From an uncultured Tabrizicola sp. (GTDB taxonomy: Bacteria; Pseudomonadota; Alphaproteobacteria; Rhodobacterales; Rhodobacteraceae): DNA of 5,655 nt. Location of the stretch: positions 1 through 5,655 of the forward strand of contig CALLZQ010000017.1 of NCBI GenBank assembly GCA_937858255.1, read 5' to 3'. The translations under genes were made by a program, and so were the position numbers. Below the pieces are notes generated by a model, which was not told the DNA's origin, did no database searches, and worked only from the letters and a program-made list of their open reading frames with translations. Shown piece after piece: positions 1-5,655 of this stretch; the stretch's first letter is position 1, and each line of letters opens with the position of its first letter.

Positions 1-1046
1 GCGCGGCCTTTGAGAGCGGCCATCCCGAGATCGCCAAATATTGGACCCGCCGCGCCTATGGGGCCGCACCGGGGAAAGGCGCCCGCCGTCTGGCCATCCG
101 CGACTTTCAGCGGCTGCGCGCTGCAAGCCGGCTGCGCTATGATCTTGGGCTGTCGATACGCCCTTCGGACAATGTCAATCAAGGCGCCGAGGATGCGATG
201 CTGCGGGTGGATGGCCGCCCGACATGGTTTTATTTCGATGGGGCGACCCGCGCCCTGCCGGGGGTCGAGGCGCAGATCAGCCTTGGCGCGCGCTATCGGC
301 TGGCCGGCAGTGCGGCGGCCCCCCCCGAGGCGGGGCTGCGGCTGTTCTATCGCGGCGTCACGCTGTCGGATCGGGCTCGCGCCCAGGCGCCCGCCGCCCG
401 CACCGGCGATTTCGCCACCGCCGCAGCGGATGTGTTTCTGGCCCGCACCTTCACGCTGTCAGAGGCGCAAAGCCTGCGCGGTGCCCTGACGCTGGGGCGG
501 ATCTGGCAAGGCGGCAGTCACTATGGCGACCGGATGCAGGCAGATCTGGCGCTGACCACCGCCCATGGCGCCGACCGGATCAGCCGAATTGGCTTTGCGC
601 TAGAGCGTCAGTGGCAGGCCGGAGCCTCGCCGCCCGCCACCGCAGTGTCACTCGATGCCGGTATCGAGCAGCGATTAGCCTCGGGTGACAGTCTGGCGTT
701 CAGCGTCGATCTCTCCCGAACCTTTTCCGACGATGCCAACCAGCGCAATACCCGCATGGCGGCCAGCCTGCGCTATGCCCGCGCCCGGCCTGTGGCGGGC
801 ATGGGGCTTCAGGCCGCCCTAGGCGTCACCGCCCGGGATTATCCGGTCTATTTCAACGGCGCCTTCAACGATACCGGGCGGCAGGATCTGACTTTTTCCG
901 CCTCGGTCGATTTGTCCTTGCCCGGACTTGGCCTGATGGGTTTTGAGCCGGTCCTGTCGCTTGAGGCCCGGCGGACCCGCTCGAACATCAGCCGCTATAC
1001 CGGGCAGTCGCTGGGGCTCGGCCTGCGTATCCAGTCCTCATTCTGA
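1..1046 (+). CDS. Surface lipoprotein assembly modifier (Slam/DUF560-like) outer-membrane barrel, 5'-truncated
   Basis: The reading frame is open from the left edge (first full codon at base 3) to TGA at 1044-1046, giving 347 residues. The ATG at 198 is internal, because in-frame coding continues upstream of it. Seen: a short helical-looking stretch (fragment residues 1-45), then a switch to alternating hydrophobic/polar segments with many aromatic residues, as in beta-strands. The barrel start resembles the Slam signature (P54-S55-D56-N57-V58-N59). The last strand, residues 325-347, contains RSNISRY and ends in a C-terminal Phe, the usual signal for BAM insertion. Known of the family: Slam proteins have an N-terminal TPR domain and a 14-strand barrel, and move specific lipoproteins to the cell surface. 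Inferred: this is the barrel half of such a protein, with the signal peptide and TPRs lying upstream. It could instead be another DUF560 or porin-like barrel. The following gloA begins 65 bases downstream on the same strand; no terminator is evident between them. Confidence 0.72.
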   Translation, partial: AAFESGHPEIAKYWTRRAYGAAPGKGARRLAIRDFQRLRAASRLRYDLGLSIRPSDNVNQGAEDAMLRVDGRPTWFYFDGATRALPGVEAQISLGARYRLAGSAAAPPEAGLRLFYRGVTLSDRARAQAPAARTGDFATAAADVFLARTFTLSEAQSLRGALTLGRIWQGGSHYGDRMQADLALTTAHGADRISRIGFALERQWQAGASPPATAVSLDAGIEQRLASGDSLAFSVDLSRTFSDDANQRNTRMAASLRYARARPVAGMGLQAALGVTARDYPVYFNGAFNDTGRQDLTFSASVDLSLPGLGLMGFEPVLSLEARRTRSNISRYTGQSLGLGLRIQSSF

Positions 1047-1096
1047 CCGCGCCCCCTATCCTTTCCCGCCGCCGGCACTAAGATCGCCTGATCGCG

Positions 1097-1104
1097 AAAG
1101 GGAG
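1097..1104 (+). promoter_or_regulatory. Ribosome binding site of gloA
   Basis: AAAGGGAG lies 7 bases before the ATG at 1112 and fixes that start. The rest of the 65-base gap 1047-1111 shows two GATCGC copies (1082-1087 and 1090-1095) but no convincing -35/-10 promoter. Confidence 0.6.
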
Positions 1105-1111
1105 AAATCCG

Positions 1112-1540
1112 ATGGGCATCAAATATCTGCACACCATGGTTCGGGTGCTGGATCTGGAAAAGAGCATGGCGTTCTATCGCCTGCTGGGGCTGGAAGAGAC
1201 CCGGCGCTATGACAATGAGGGCGGGCGTTTCACGCTGGTGTTCATGGCCCCGCCCGGCCAGCCGGAATGCCCGGTGGAACTGACCTATAACTGGGATGGG
1301 GATGACGGCCTGCCCTCGGACAGCCGGCATTTCGGTCATCTGGCCTATGAGGTGGATGACATCTATGCCACCTGCGCGCATTTGCAGGCAAACGGTGTGG
1401 TGATCAACCGCCCGCCGCGCGACGGGCGGATGGCCTTTGTGCGCAGCCCGGACAATGTGTCGATCGAGTTGTTGCAAAAGGGCGCCGCGCAGGCGCCGCA
1501 AGAGCCTTGGGCCAGCATGGCCAGCGTCGGCCACTGGTAA
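1112..1540 (+). CDS. gloA: Lactoylglutathione lyase (glyoxalase I)
   Basis: This 142-residue cytosolic enzyme isomerises the hemithioacetal of methylglyoxal and glutathione to S-lactoylglutathione, the first step of methylglyoxal detoxification. It is a single vicinal-oxygen-chelate protein with two beta-alpha-beta-beta-beta modules (about residues 4-60 and 72-122). Family motifs seen are LHTMVRV near the N-terminus, VELTYNW at 55-61, FGHLAYEVDD at 74-83 and a SPDNVSIELL stretch at 112-121. By comparison with E. coli GloA (about 135 residues) the metal ligands are all present: His7, Glu56, His76 and Glu119. The length fits the short, usually Ni/Co-activated bacterial class, but metal preference cannot be read from this sequence with certainty. 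The C-terminal tail (residues 124-142, rich in Ala, Gln and Pro) goes beyond the core fold. The ATG is supported by AAAGGGAG 7 bases upstream. The gene converges with soxG, so it is not part of the sox operon; it may be read from its own promoter or through from the upstream barrel gene. Confidence 0.93.
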   Translation: MGIKYLHTMVRVLDLEKSMAFYRLLGLEETRRYDNEGGRFTLVFMAPPGQPECPVELTYNWDGDDGLPSDSRHFGHLAYEVDDIYATCAHLQANGVVINRPPRDGRMAFVRSPDNVSIELLQKGAAQAPQEPWASMASVGHW

Positions 1541-1551
1541 GGCGCGATGTG

Positions 1552-1572
1552 TGGGGGGCTGGCTGCCCCCCA
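1552..1572. terminator. GC hairpin between convergent gloA and soxG, possible shared terminator
   Basis: TGGGGGGC (1552-1559) pairs perfectly with GCCCCCCA (1565-1572) around a 5-base loop TGGCT, an 8-bp stem that can be lengthened by two wobble pairs. It lies 12 bases after the gloA stop and 27 bases after the soxG stop on the other strand. Neither side has a clear U-tract, so it is not a textbook intrinsic terminator. The position between two converging genes still makes bidirectional 3'-end formation or transcript protection the likeliest role. Confidence 0.55.
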
Positions 1573-1599
1573 TGATACCTCAGCGCAGACGCGCAATAC

Positions 1600-2136
1600 T
1601 CAGGAGGCGGAAATCCGCGCCTCGATCCGGCTCAGCGTCTCGTCAAGTTCATGCCAGGCCGTCCGCGCCATCGAGCGGAAGGTCATCAGACGATAGGCAT
1701 CCGGCGCCTCGGTGATCAGGATCAGCGGCAGGTGGTTCAGCGCGGTTCGGGCGACCTGCCCGGCAGTGGCGCTGCGCAAATCGAGCGGTACAAGTCGGGC
1801 AAGGGCCGCGCGCGCCTGAGGGCCGCTCAGGGTCAGCGTCACCCAGGCGTCGGATTGGTCGGTCACGGCGGCGGGCAGGCCCTGTGGCGGGGGGCCGCCG
1901 ATCAGGAACGCCTGATCGCGGCCCGTCCAGGCGAGGCGCAGGCCCGATTTTTCGGCCCAGGTGCCGGGTTTGGGAAAGCTGAGGCCCAGCGGTTTCAGCC
2001 CGGCATTCAGTTTCTTCTCTAGCCCCGGGAAAGGGGCGAGAGAGAAAACCGCCGTCCAGTCAGCCTCGGCCAGCGTGGTGCCGGCACGGGTAATGGGGGC
2101 AAGCCCGAGGGCAGGTTTGGCGATCAGGTCAGGCAC
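1600..2136 (-). CDS. soxG: Sarcosine oxidase gamma subunit
   Basis: This 178-residue small subunit belongs to heterotetrameric sarcosine oxidase. It has a fold related to the GcvT/folate-binding family and serves structurally rather than catalytically. Motifs typical of SoxG are seen: TDQSDAW at 92-98, LARLVPLDLR at 112-121, ARTALNH at 129-135 and FRSMARTAWHEL at 153-164. The length is normal for the family. The start is GTG at 2136-2134, which overlaps the end of soxA by 8 bases. A GGGGGA stretch inside the last soxA codons (2150-2145), 8 bases upstream of the GTG, serves as ribosome binding site, so translation is probably coupled to soxA. It is the last gene of the operon; the TGA at 1602-1600 is followed by the hairpin shared with gloA. 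The neighbouring soxA and soxD support the assignment strongly. Confidence 0.93.
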   Translation of the reverse strand: MPDLIAKPALGLAPITRAGTTLAEADWTAVFSLAPFPGLEKKLNAGLKPLGLSFPKPGTWAEKSGLRLAWTGRDQAFLIGGPPPQGLPAAVTDQSDAWVTLTLSGPQARAALARLVPLDLRSATAGQVARTALNHLPLILITEAPDAYRLMTFRSMARTAWHELDETLSRIEARISAS

Positions 2137-5029
2137 GGAGCTTTTCCCCCTGCGGATCGTGGAAAACGGGATCTGTCACCTGGCACAGCACATCCACGCC
2201 GCGCAGACGGTCGACAAGGCGGATGGTCTCGCCATGGCGGGCGCGGCCATTGGCAAGGAACCCCAGCGCCAGATGGCTGGCGAGCGTCGGCGAATAGCAG
2301 ACCGAGGTGACATAGCCGGCCGAATTTTCGCGCGTCAGATCGACCGTTTGGGCGAAGAGATGCGCCCCCGCCGTCAGCGGGCTATCGGACAAGGGCTTCA
2401 GCCCGACAAGCTGCTGGCGTGCCGGACCGATCATACCGGGGCGGGCAGCCGCCGCCTTGCCGATGCAATCTTTCGTGGCGCTGACCATCTTCTCCATGCC
2501 GATGTCAAAGGCCGTGGTGCGGCCATGGATCTCGGCATGGGTGATAAAGCCCTTTTCGATGCGCAGAACGTTCAGCGCCTCCATCCCGTAAAGCCCGCCG
2601 CCCATGGTTTCGGCCCGGGCCGTCAGGTCGCGGAACAGCGCCTCGCCATAGCGGGTGGGAACGGCAATCTCATAGCCCTCTTCGCCCGAGAAAGAGATAC
2701 GGAAAAGCCGCCCCTGCACGCCCTGTATGGTGACATCGGTCACGCCCATGAAGGGCAGGCCCGGCGCGCGGCCCAAGGCACTGGTCAAGAGGTCACGCGC
2801 CCGGGGACCGGCCACGGCGAATTGTGCCCAGGCCTCGGTGACCGAAATAAAGCGGACATCCCAGGTTGCGCAAAACGCCTGATGCACGAAATCGAGATGC
2901 CGCATGACCAGACCGGCGGCCGCCGTGGTGGTGGTCATCAGCCAATGATTTTCGGCCAGACGCGCGGTGGTGCCATCATCCAGCACATGACCGTCTTCGC
3001 GCAGCATCAGCCCATAGCGCACGCGGCCCACCGGCAGAGTCGAGAAGGTGTTGGTATAGACGAAATCAAGAAAACGTCCGGCATCGGCGCCCTGAATGTC
3101 GATCTTGCCAAGGGTCGAGACATCCGCGATGCCGACAGCGCCGCGCACCATCTGCACCTCCCGGTCGCACGCCTCGCGCCACGAGGTTTCGCCGGGTTTG
3201 GGGAAATAGCTGGGACGATACCACATCCCGGCCTCGATCATCGGGGCGCCACGGTCGCGGCTGGCCTGATCCGAGGTCAGGAAGCGTTGCGGGGCAAAGC
3301 CCTCGGCCCGGCCCCCTGCCCCCATCGCGGCAATAGAGACGGGCGTATAGGGCGGGCGGAAGGTGGTGGTGCCGGTTTCACGAATGCCGCGCCCTGTCGC
3401 ATCGGCCAGAACCGCCAGCGCCGCGACATTCGAGTTCTTGCCCTGATCCGGGGCCATACCCTGTGTGGTATAGCGCTTCATATGCTCGACCGAGCGGAAG
3501 CCTTCCTGCGCCGACAGCACCACATCCTTGACGGTGACGTCATTGGCAAAATCGAGCCAGGCGCGGCGCTTGCCCGGCACCGCCCAGAGCGGGGCGATGG
3601 CATAGGCGCCATCCTCAGCCTCGGGCAGGCGGATCTGAGGCATGGTGCGGCCCAGCGCCTCAAGGCTGGTCTGCGCTGCCGCCAGACCGGCCGAGAGGCA
3701 CCCCTGGGTCGAGAAGGTGCCATTGGCGGCACCCGCCGCGATCAGACCCGGCACCGCGCCCTCTGACGGGACAAAGGCCGCCAGATCCTCGGACCAGCGG
3801 GGACGACCGTTCATATGGCAGGTCAGGTGAACCGAGGGGTTCCAGCCGCCTGACATGCCCAGACAATCGGTCTCGATCCGGGTTTCCTGCCCATTCTGCA
3901 TCAGGGTGATCTGGCGCAGACCAAGGCGACCGCGCGTGCCGGTGACGACCGCCCCCTTGTGAACCATGGTGCCGGGTTCATCCGGGGCATCGGGGCGGCT
4001 GTCGATAATCGCGGTGACCGGCACCCCGGCAGAGATCAGGGCACGGGCGGCGGTGCGGGCACTGTCGTTATTGGCAAACAGCGTGACGGACCGCCCGGGA
4101 ACGACGCCATAGCGGTTCAGATAGGCGGGCAGCGCCGAGGCCATCATCACCCCGGGCCGGTCATTGCCGGCGAATGCGATGGGCCGCTCCAGCGCGCCGG
4201 CGGCAAGAATGGCGCGGCGGGCAACGATGCGCCAGAAACATTCGCGCGGCAGGTTGGGGCGCGGGCGGCGGTGCAGGCCCACCCGCTCCAGCGCGCCAAA
4301 GGTGCCGTCGTCATAGGCGCCGGTAACAGTCGTGCGGCTCATCAGGCGAACATTCGGCAGGCTGGCCAGTTCGGCCAGTGTCTCGGCGCTCCATTCGGGC
4401 AAGGCGGCCTCGGACAAGAGGCGCCCGCCCATTTCCGCCTGCTCATCGGCCAGGATCACATCGGCCCCGGCCCGCCCCGCCGCCAGCGCGGCGGCAAGCC
4501 CGGTCGGCCCGGCACCAATGATCAACAGATCACAATGCGCCCAGGCCTTTTCATATGTCCCCTCGTCATGCTTGCCCGAGAGGCGGCCCAGACCGGCGGC
4601 GCGGCGGATCAGCGGCTCATAAAGCCCCTCCCAAAAGCGGCGCGGCCACATGAAGGTCTTGTAGTAAAAGCCCGCCGACAGGAAGGGCGAGGCGAGGTCG
4701 TTGACCTCCATCATATCCCATTTCAGCGAAGGCCAGCGGTTCTGGCTGCGCGCCTCCAGCCCCTCGAACAGTTCCTGCACCGTGGCGCGGGTATTGGGGG
4801 TGACATTCGCGGGGCCGACCACCTCGACCAAGGCATTCGGCTCTTCGGCGCCAGCGGTCAGGATGCCCCGCGGACGGTGGTATTTGAAACTGCGCCCGAC
4901 AAGGCGGACATCATTGGCGATCAGCGCCGAGGCAAGCGTATCGCCCTTGTAGCCCGGATATTTCACCCCGTCGAAGCTGAAGGTCAGCGGGCGGGTGCGG
5001 TCGATCTTGCCCTTGCCGTCGATCCTCAT
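2129..5029 (-). CDS. soxA: Sarcosine oxidase alpha subunit (tetrahydrofolate-dependent)
   Basis: This is the large subunit, 966 residues, full length for the family (about 965-1000). Domain order: a ferredoxin-like N-terminal domain (about 10-95, containing TLASALIAND and GRSFKYHRPRGI); a dinucleotide-binding domain starting at LLIIGAGPTG (168-177) with DEQ at 195-197; a second Rossmann-like part (about 290-450, including GGWNPSVHL at 394-402); a linker with RYTTQGMAPDQGKNSN (519-534) and GTTTFRPPYTP (553-563); and a C-terminal GcvT/aminomethyltransferase-like folate domain (about 595-960) with SGEEGYEI (781-788), GMEALNVLRIEKGF (815-828) and GYVTS (905-909). Known: SoxA binds NAD+ and carries the THF site where the iminium from sarcosine oxidation becomes 5,10-methylene-THF. 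The N-terminal domain has no cysteines, so it cannot hold a 2Fe-2S cluster, as expected for SoxA. The ATG at 5029-5027 overlaps the soxD stop as ATGA and has GGGGG (5040-5036) 6 bases upstream. Confidence 0.97.
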   Translation of the reverse strand: MRIDGKGKIDRTRPLTFSFDGVKYPGYKGDTLASALIANDVRLVGRSFKYHRPRGILTAGAEEPNALVEVVGPANVTPNTRATVQELFEGLEARSQNRWPSLKWDMMEVNDLASPFLSAGFYYKTFMWPRRFWEGLYEPLIRRAAGLGRLSGKHDEGTYEKAWAHCDLLIIGAGPTGLAAALAAGRAGADVILADEQAEMGGRLLSEAALPEWSAETLAELASLPNVRLMSRTTVTGAYDDGTFGALERVGLHRRPRPNLPRECFWRIVARRAILAAGALERPIAFAGNDRPGVMMASALPAYLNRYGVVPGRSVTLFANNDSARTAARALISAGVPVTAIIDSRPDAPDEPGTMVHKGAVVTGTRGRLGLRQITLMQNGQETRIETDCLGMSGGWNPSVHLTCHMNGRPRWSEDLAAFVPSEGAVPGLIAAGAANGTFSTQGCLSAGLAAAQTSLEALGRTMPQIRLPEAEDGAYAIAPLWAVPGKRRAWLDFANDVTVKDVVLSAQEGFRSVEHMKRYTTQGMAPDQGKNSNVAALAVLADATGRGIRETGTTTFRPPYTPVSIAAMGAGGRAEGFAPQRFLTSDQASRDRGAPMIEAGMWYRPSYFPKPGETSWREACDREVQMVRGAVGIADVSTLGKIDIQGADAGRFLDFVYTNTFSTLPVGRVRYGLMLREDGHVLDDGTTARLAENHWLMTTTTAAAGLVMRHLDFVHQAFCATWDVRFISVTEAWAQFAVAGPRARDLLTSALGRAPGLPFMGVTDVTIQGVQGRLFRISFSGEEGYEIAVPTRYGEALFRDLTARAETMGGGLYGMEALNVLRIEKGFITHAEIHGRTTAFDIGMEKMVSATKDCIGKAAAARPGMIGPARQQLVGLKPLSDSPLTAGAHLFAQTVDLTRENSAGYVTSVCYSPTLASHLALGFLANGRARHGETIRLVDRLRGVDVLCQVTDPVFHDPQGEKLRA

Positions 5030-5289
5030 TTTACACCCCCGGCCACAGCTTCGACCGCAAGGATTTCATGGGTGACGGTGTTGCGGGTGACCTTGAGCCA
5101 TGCCGTGCAGCCCTGTTCATGATACCAGAGGTCTTGCGTCACGCCAGCCGGGTTATCGCGGTTGTGCAGGTAGTCGTCCCAAGCCTGCGCAGGGGCAGCG
5201 GGGGCGGGGCGGTTCAGGTAATCAGCCGCGCCGTAATAGTAGAATTCGCGCCGGTCGCGCGGGCCGCAATGAGGACAGGTCAGACGCAT
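5026..5289 (-). CDS. soxD: Sarcosine oxidase delta subunit, zinc-binding
   Basis: This 87-residue subunit stabilises the heterotetrameric sarcosine oxidase by binding one zinc ion. The zinc knuckle is visible: CPHCG with Cys5 and Cys8, plus His57 and Cys61 in WYHEQGC, which match the Cys-Cys-His-Cys ligand set known for the family. Other family features are REFYYYG (14-20), a WDDYLHNRDNP stretch (37-47) and a WLKVTRNTVTHEI segment (64-76). The length is typical of SoxD (about 85-110 residues). The ATG at 5289-5287 has a purine-rich GGAAAGAGAG (5305-5296) 6 bases upstream. The stop overlaps the soxA start by 4 bases (ATGA), the usual sign of translational coupling. Upstream it is separated from the soxB 3' end by a 178-base spacer with hairpins, much longer than the other gaps in this operon. 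Confidence 0.95.
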   Translation of the reverse strand: MRLTCPHCGPRDRREFYYYGAADYLNRPAPAAPAQAWDDYLHNRDNPAGVTQDLWYHEQGCTAWLKVTRNTVTHEILAVEAVAGGVK

Positions 5290-5317
5290 CTAAGGCTCTC
5301 TTTCCGGATCGGCGTGA

Positions 5318-5332
5318 AGGGGCGCTGCCCCT
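5318..5332. repeat. Small GC hairpin in the soxB-soxD spacer
   Basis: AGGGGC (5318-5323) pairs with GCCCCT (5327-5332) around a GCT loop. It is directly followed by a self-complementary CGCG-CTG-CGCG run (5333-5343), so two short GC stems stand side by side just before the longer hairpin at 5352-5410. On the sox transcript these come after the long hairpin and 29 bases or more before the soxD start codon. Confidence 0.5.
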
Positions 5333-5351
5333 CGCGCTGCGCGCTCACCCC

Positions 5352-5410
5352 GGGATATTTAAGGACAGAAAATGGGCAAAGCGCACTCATTTTCTGTCTG
5401 AAAATATCCC
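5352..5410. repeat. Long imperfect hairpin (likely dispersed intergenic repeat) between soxB and soxD
   Basis: GACAGAAAATG (5364-5374) pairs perfectly with CATTTTCTGTC (5388-5398). Outside it GGGATATTT (5352-5360) pairs with AAATATCCC (5402-5410). A G-T wobble (5363/5399) and a 2x2 mismatch (5361-5362 against 5400-5401) separate the stems. Two further inner pairs (5375/5387 wobble, 5376/5386) leave a 9-base loop. The total is about 23 pairs around one axis. The A+T-rich arms stand out against the GC-rich surroundings. The flanking pattern of GC-rich stem, CCCCGGGATATTT and an A-rich arm recalls intergenic repeats I associate with Rhodobacterales genomes; this is inference from memory and cannot be tested within one window. 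No U-tract follows on the minus strand, so it is not a standard terminator. In the sox mRNA it may act as a processing or stability element between soxB and soxD. Confidence 0.7.
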
Positions 5411-5467
5411 CGCCGGAGGCATCCGACGGCATGGCTTGGTGCTGCTGGTTGGCAAGAATCATAACAG

Positions 5468-5655
5468 TCAGTGCAGGTTATGCTGGCTGCCGGTGCCTTC
5501 CTCATCGATGAGGTGGCCGGTGGCAAAGCGGTTGAGGCGGAAGCGGCGGGCGACGGCGTGGCGTTGATCGGGGGGCTCCAGAGGCGCCGAGCCCCAACCC
5601 AAGGGCCCGGCGGGCCTGGAGGCGGCCGAAATTCACCCCCGAACGAGAGAGGGCC
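5468..5655 (-). CDS. soxB: Sarcosine oxidase beta subunit, 3' end only, frame disturbed near window edge
   Basis: Reading the minus strand, a frame ending in TGA at 5470-5468 gives a tail with HAVARRFRLNRF followed by ATGHLIDEEGTGSQHNLH. The pattern FRLxRFxTGxxIDE is typical of the C-terminus of SoxB-type FAD oxidoreductases. The position immediately upstream of soxD fits the standard soxB-D-A-G order. SoxB carries the substrate site, FAD, and the covalent FMN shared with SoxA; those regions lie outside the window. Odd: the frame is cut by TGA at 5635-5633, and the expected GGFKATP-GSG-type segment is only recognisable in pieces. One is LGWGSAPLEPPDQRH in the same frame; another is FGGEFRPPPG in a neighbouring frame nearer the edge. 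This means an indel, sequence error at an assembly end, or real decay. It could also be the tail of a related DAO-family oxidase. The clean part is roughly 5468-5570. Confidence 0.6.

Noticed and set aside
10..688. Two other plus-strand frames (10-489 and 224-688) inside the barrel gene
   Set aside because: They are rich in Arg, Pro and Cys without strand or helix patterns, while the third frame has beta-barrel periodicity, a family-like signature and a terminal Phe.
1082..1095. Two direct GATCGC copies before gloA as a possible operator
   Set aside because: Six-base repeats are expected by chance in GC-rich DNA, and there is no recognisable promoter next to them.
995..1596. Minus-strand frames opposite gloA (995-1573 and 1363-1596)
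   Set aside because: gloA on the plus strand has all catalytic ligands and a good ribosome binding site; the opposite frames have no motif and one crosses the hairpin.
1961..3766. A 601-codon open frame on the plus strand opposite soxA
   Set aside because: It is the antisense shadow of a GC-rich gene: the composition is rich in Arg, Gly, Ala and His, no family motif is visible, and it runs straight through the conserved soxA and soxG sequence.
3959..5122. A 387-codon open frame on the plus strand opposite soxA and soxD
   Set aside because: It is low in complexity (Gly, Arg, Gln, Ala), has no recognisable domain, and lies opposite well-supported sox genes.
5068..5567. Plus-strand frames (5068-5511, 5100-5567) and a minus-strand 60-codon frame (5280-5462) over the soxD/spacer region
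   Set aside because: They span soxD in antisense or the hairpin spacer, have no family resemblance, and are better explained by soxD, the repeat and the soxB tail.

Overview
The window looks like chromosomal DNA from a GC-rich alphaproteobacterium, most likely Rhodobacterales (Paracoccus/Rhodobacter/Roseobacter type). The grounds are strong GC bias in third codon positions, a heterotetrameric sarcosine oxidase operon, and a GGGATATTT-containing intergenic hairpin of a kind I associate with that order. This placement is inference; there is no rRNA or other marker gene here.

Layout, left to right. Positions 1-1046 (+) hold the C-terminal 347 residues of an outer-membrane beta-barrel protein, best matched to the surface lipoprotein assembly modifier (Slam/DUF560) family; its start lies outside the window. 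Positions 1112-1540 (+) encode glyoxalase I (gloA) with all four metal ligands. A GC hairpin at 1552-1572 sits in the 59-base gap where gloA converges with the operon on the other strand. From 1600 to the right edge the minus strand carries the sarcosine oxidase operon, read right to left: soxB (3' end only, 5468-5655), a 178-base spacer rich in hairpins, soxD (5026-5289), soxA (2129-5029) and soxG (1600-2136). soxD/soxA overlap by 4 bases (ATGA) and soxA/soxG by 8 bases, with soxG starting at GTG, so these three cistrons look translationally coupled.

Function. SoxBDAG together form the heterotetrameric, tetrahydrofolate-dependent sarcosine oxidase, which converts sarcosine, O2 and THF to glycine, 5,10-methylene-THF and H2O2. 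This is the last demethylation step of glycine betaine/creatine/sarcosine use and feeds the C1 pool. GloA detoxifies methylglyoxal and is probably not functionally tied to the operon. The Slam-like protein would help display a lipoprotein on the cell surface; any partner lipoprotein gene would be upstream of this window.

No clearly undescribed system is visible. The points that most deserve a second look are the disturbed reading frame of soxB near the right edge, the long imperfect hairpin between soxB and soxD, and the unknown substrate of the Slam-like barrel. No tRNA, rRNA, CRISPR array, insertion sequence or phage gene was seen.
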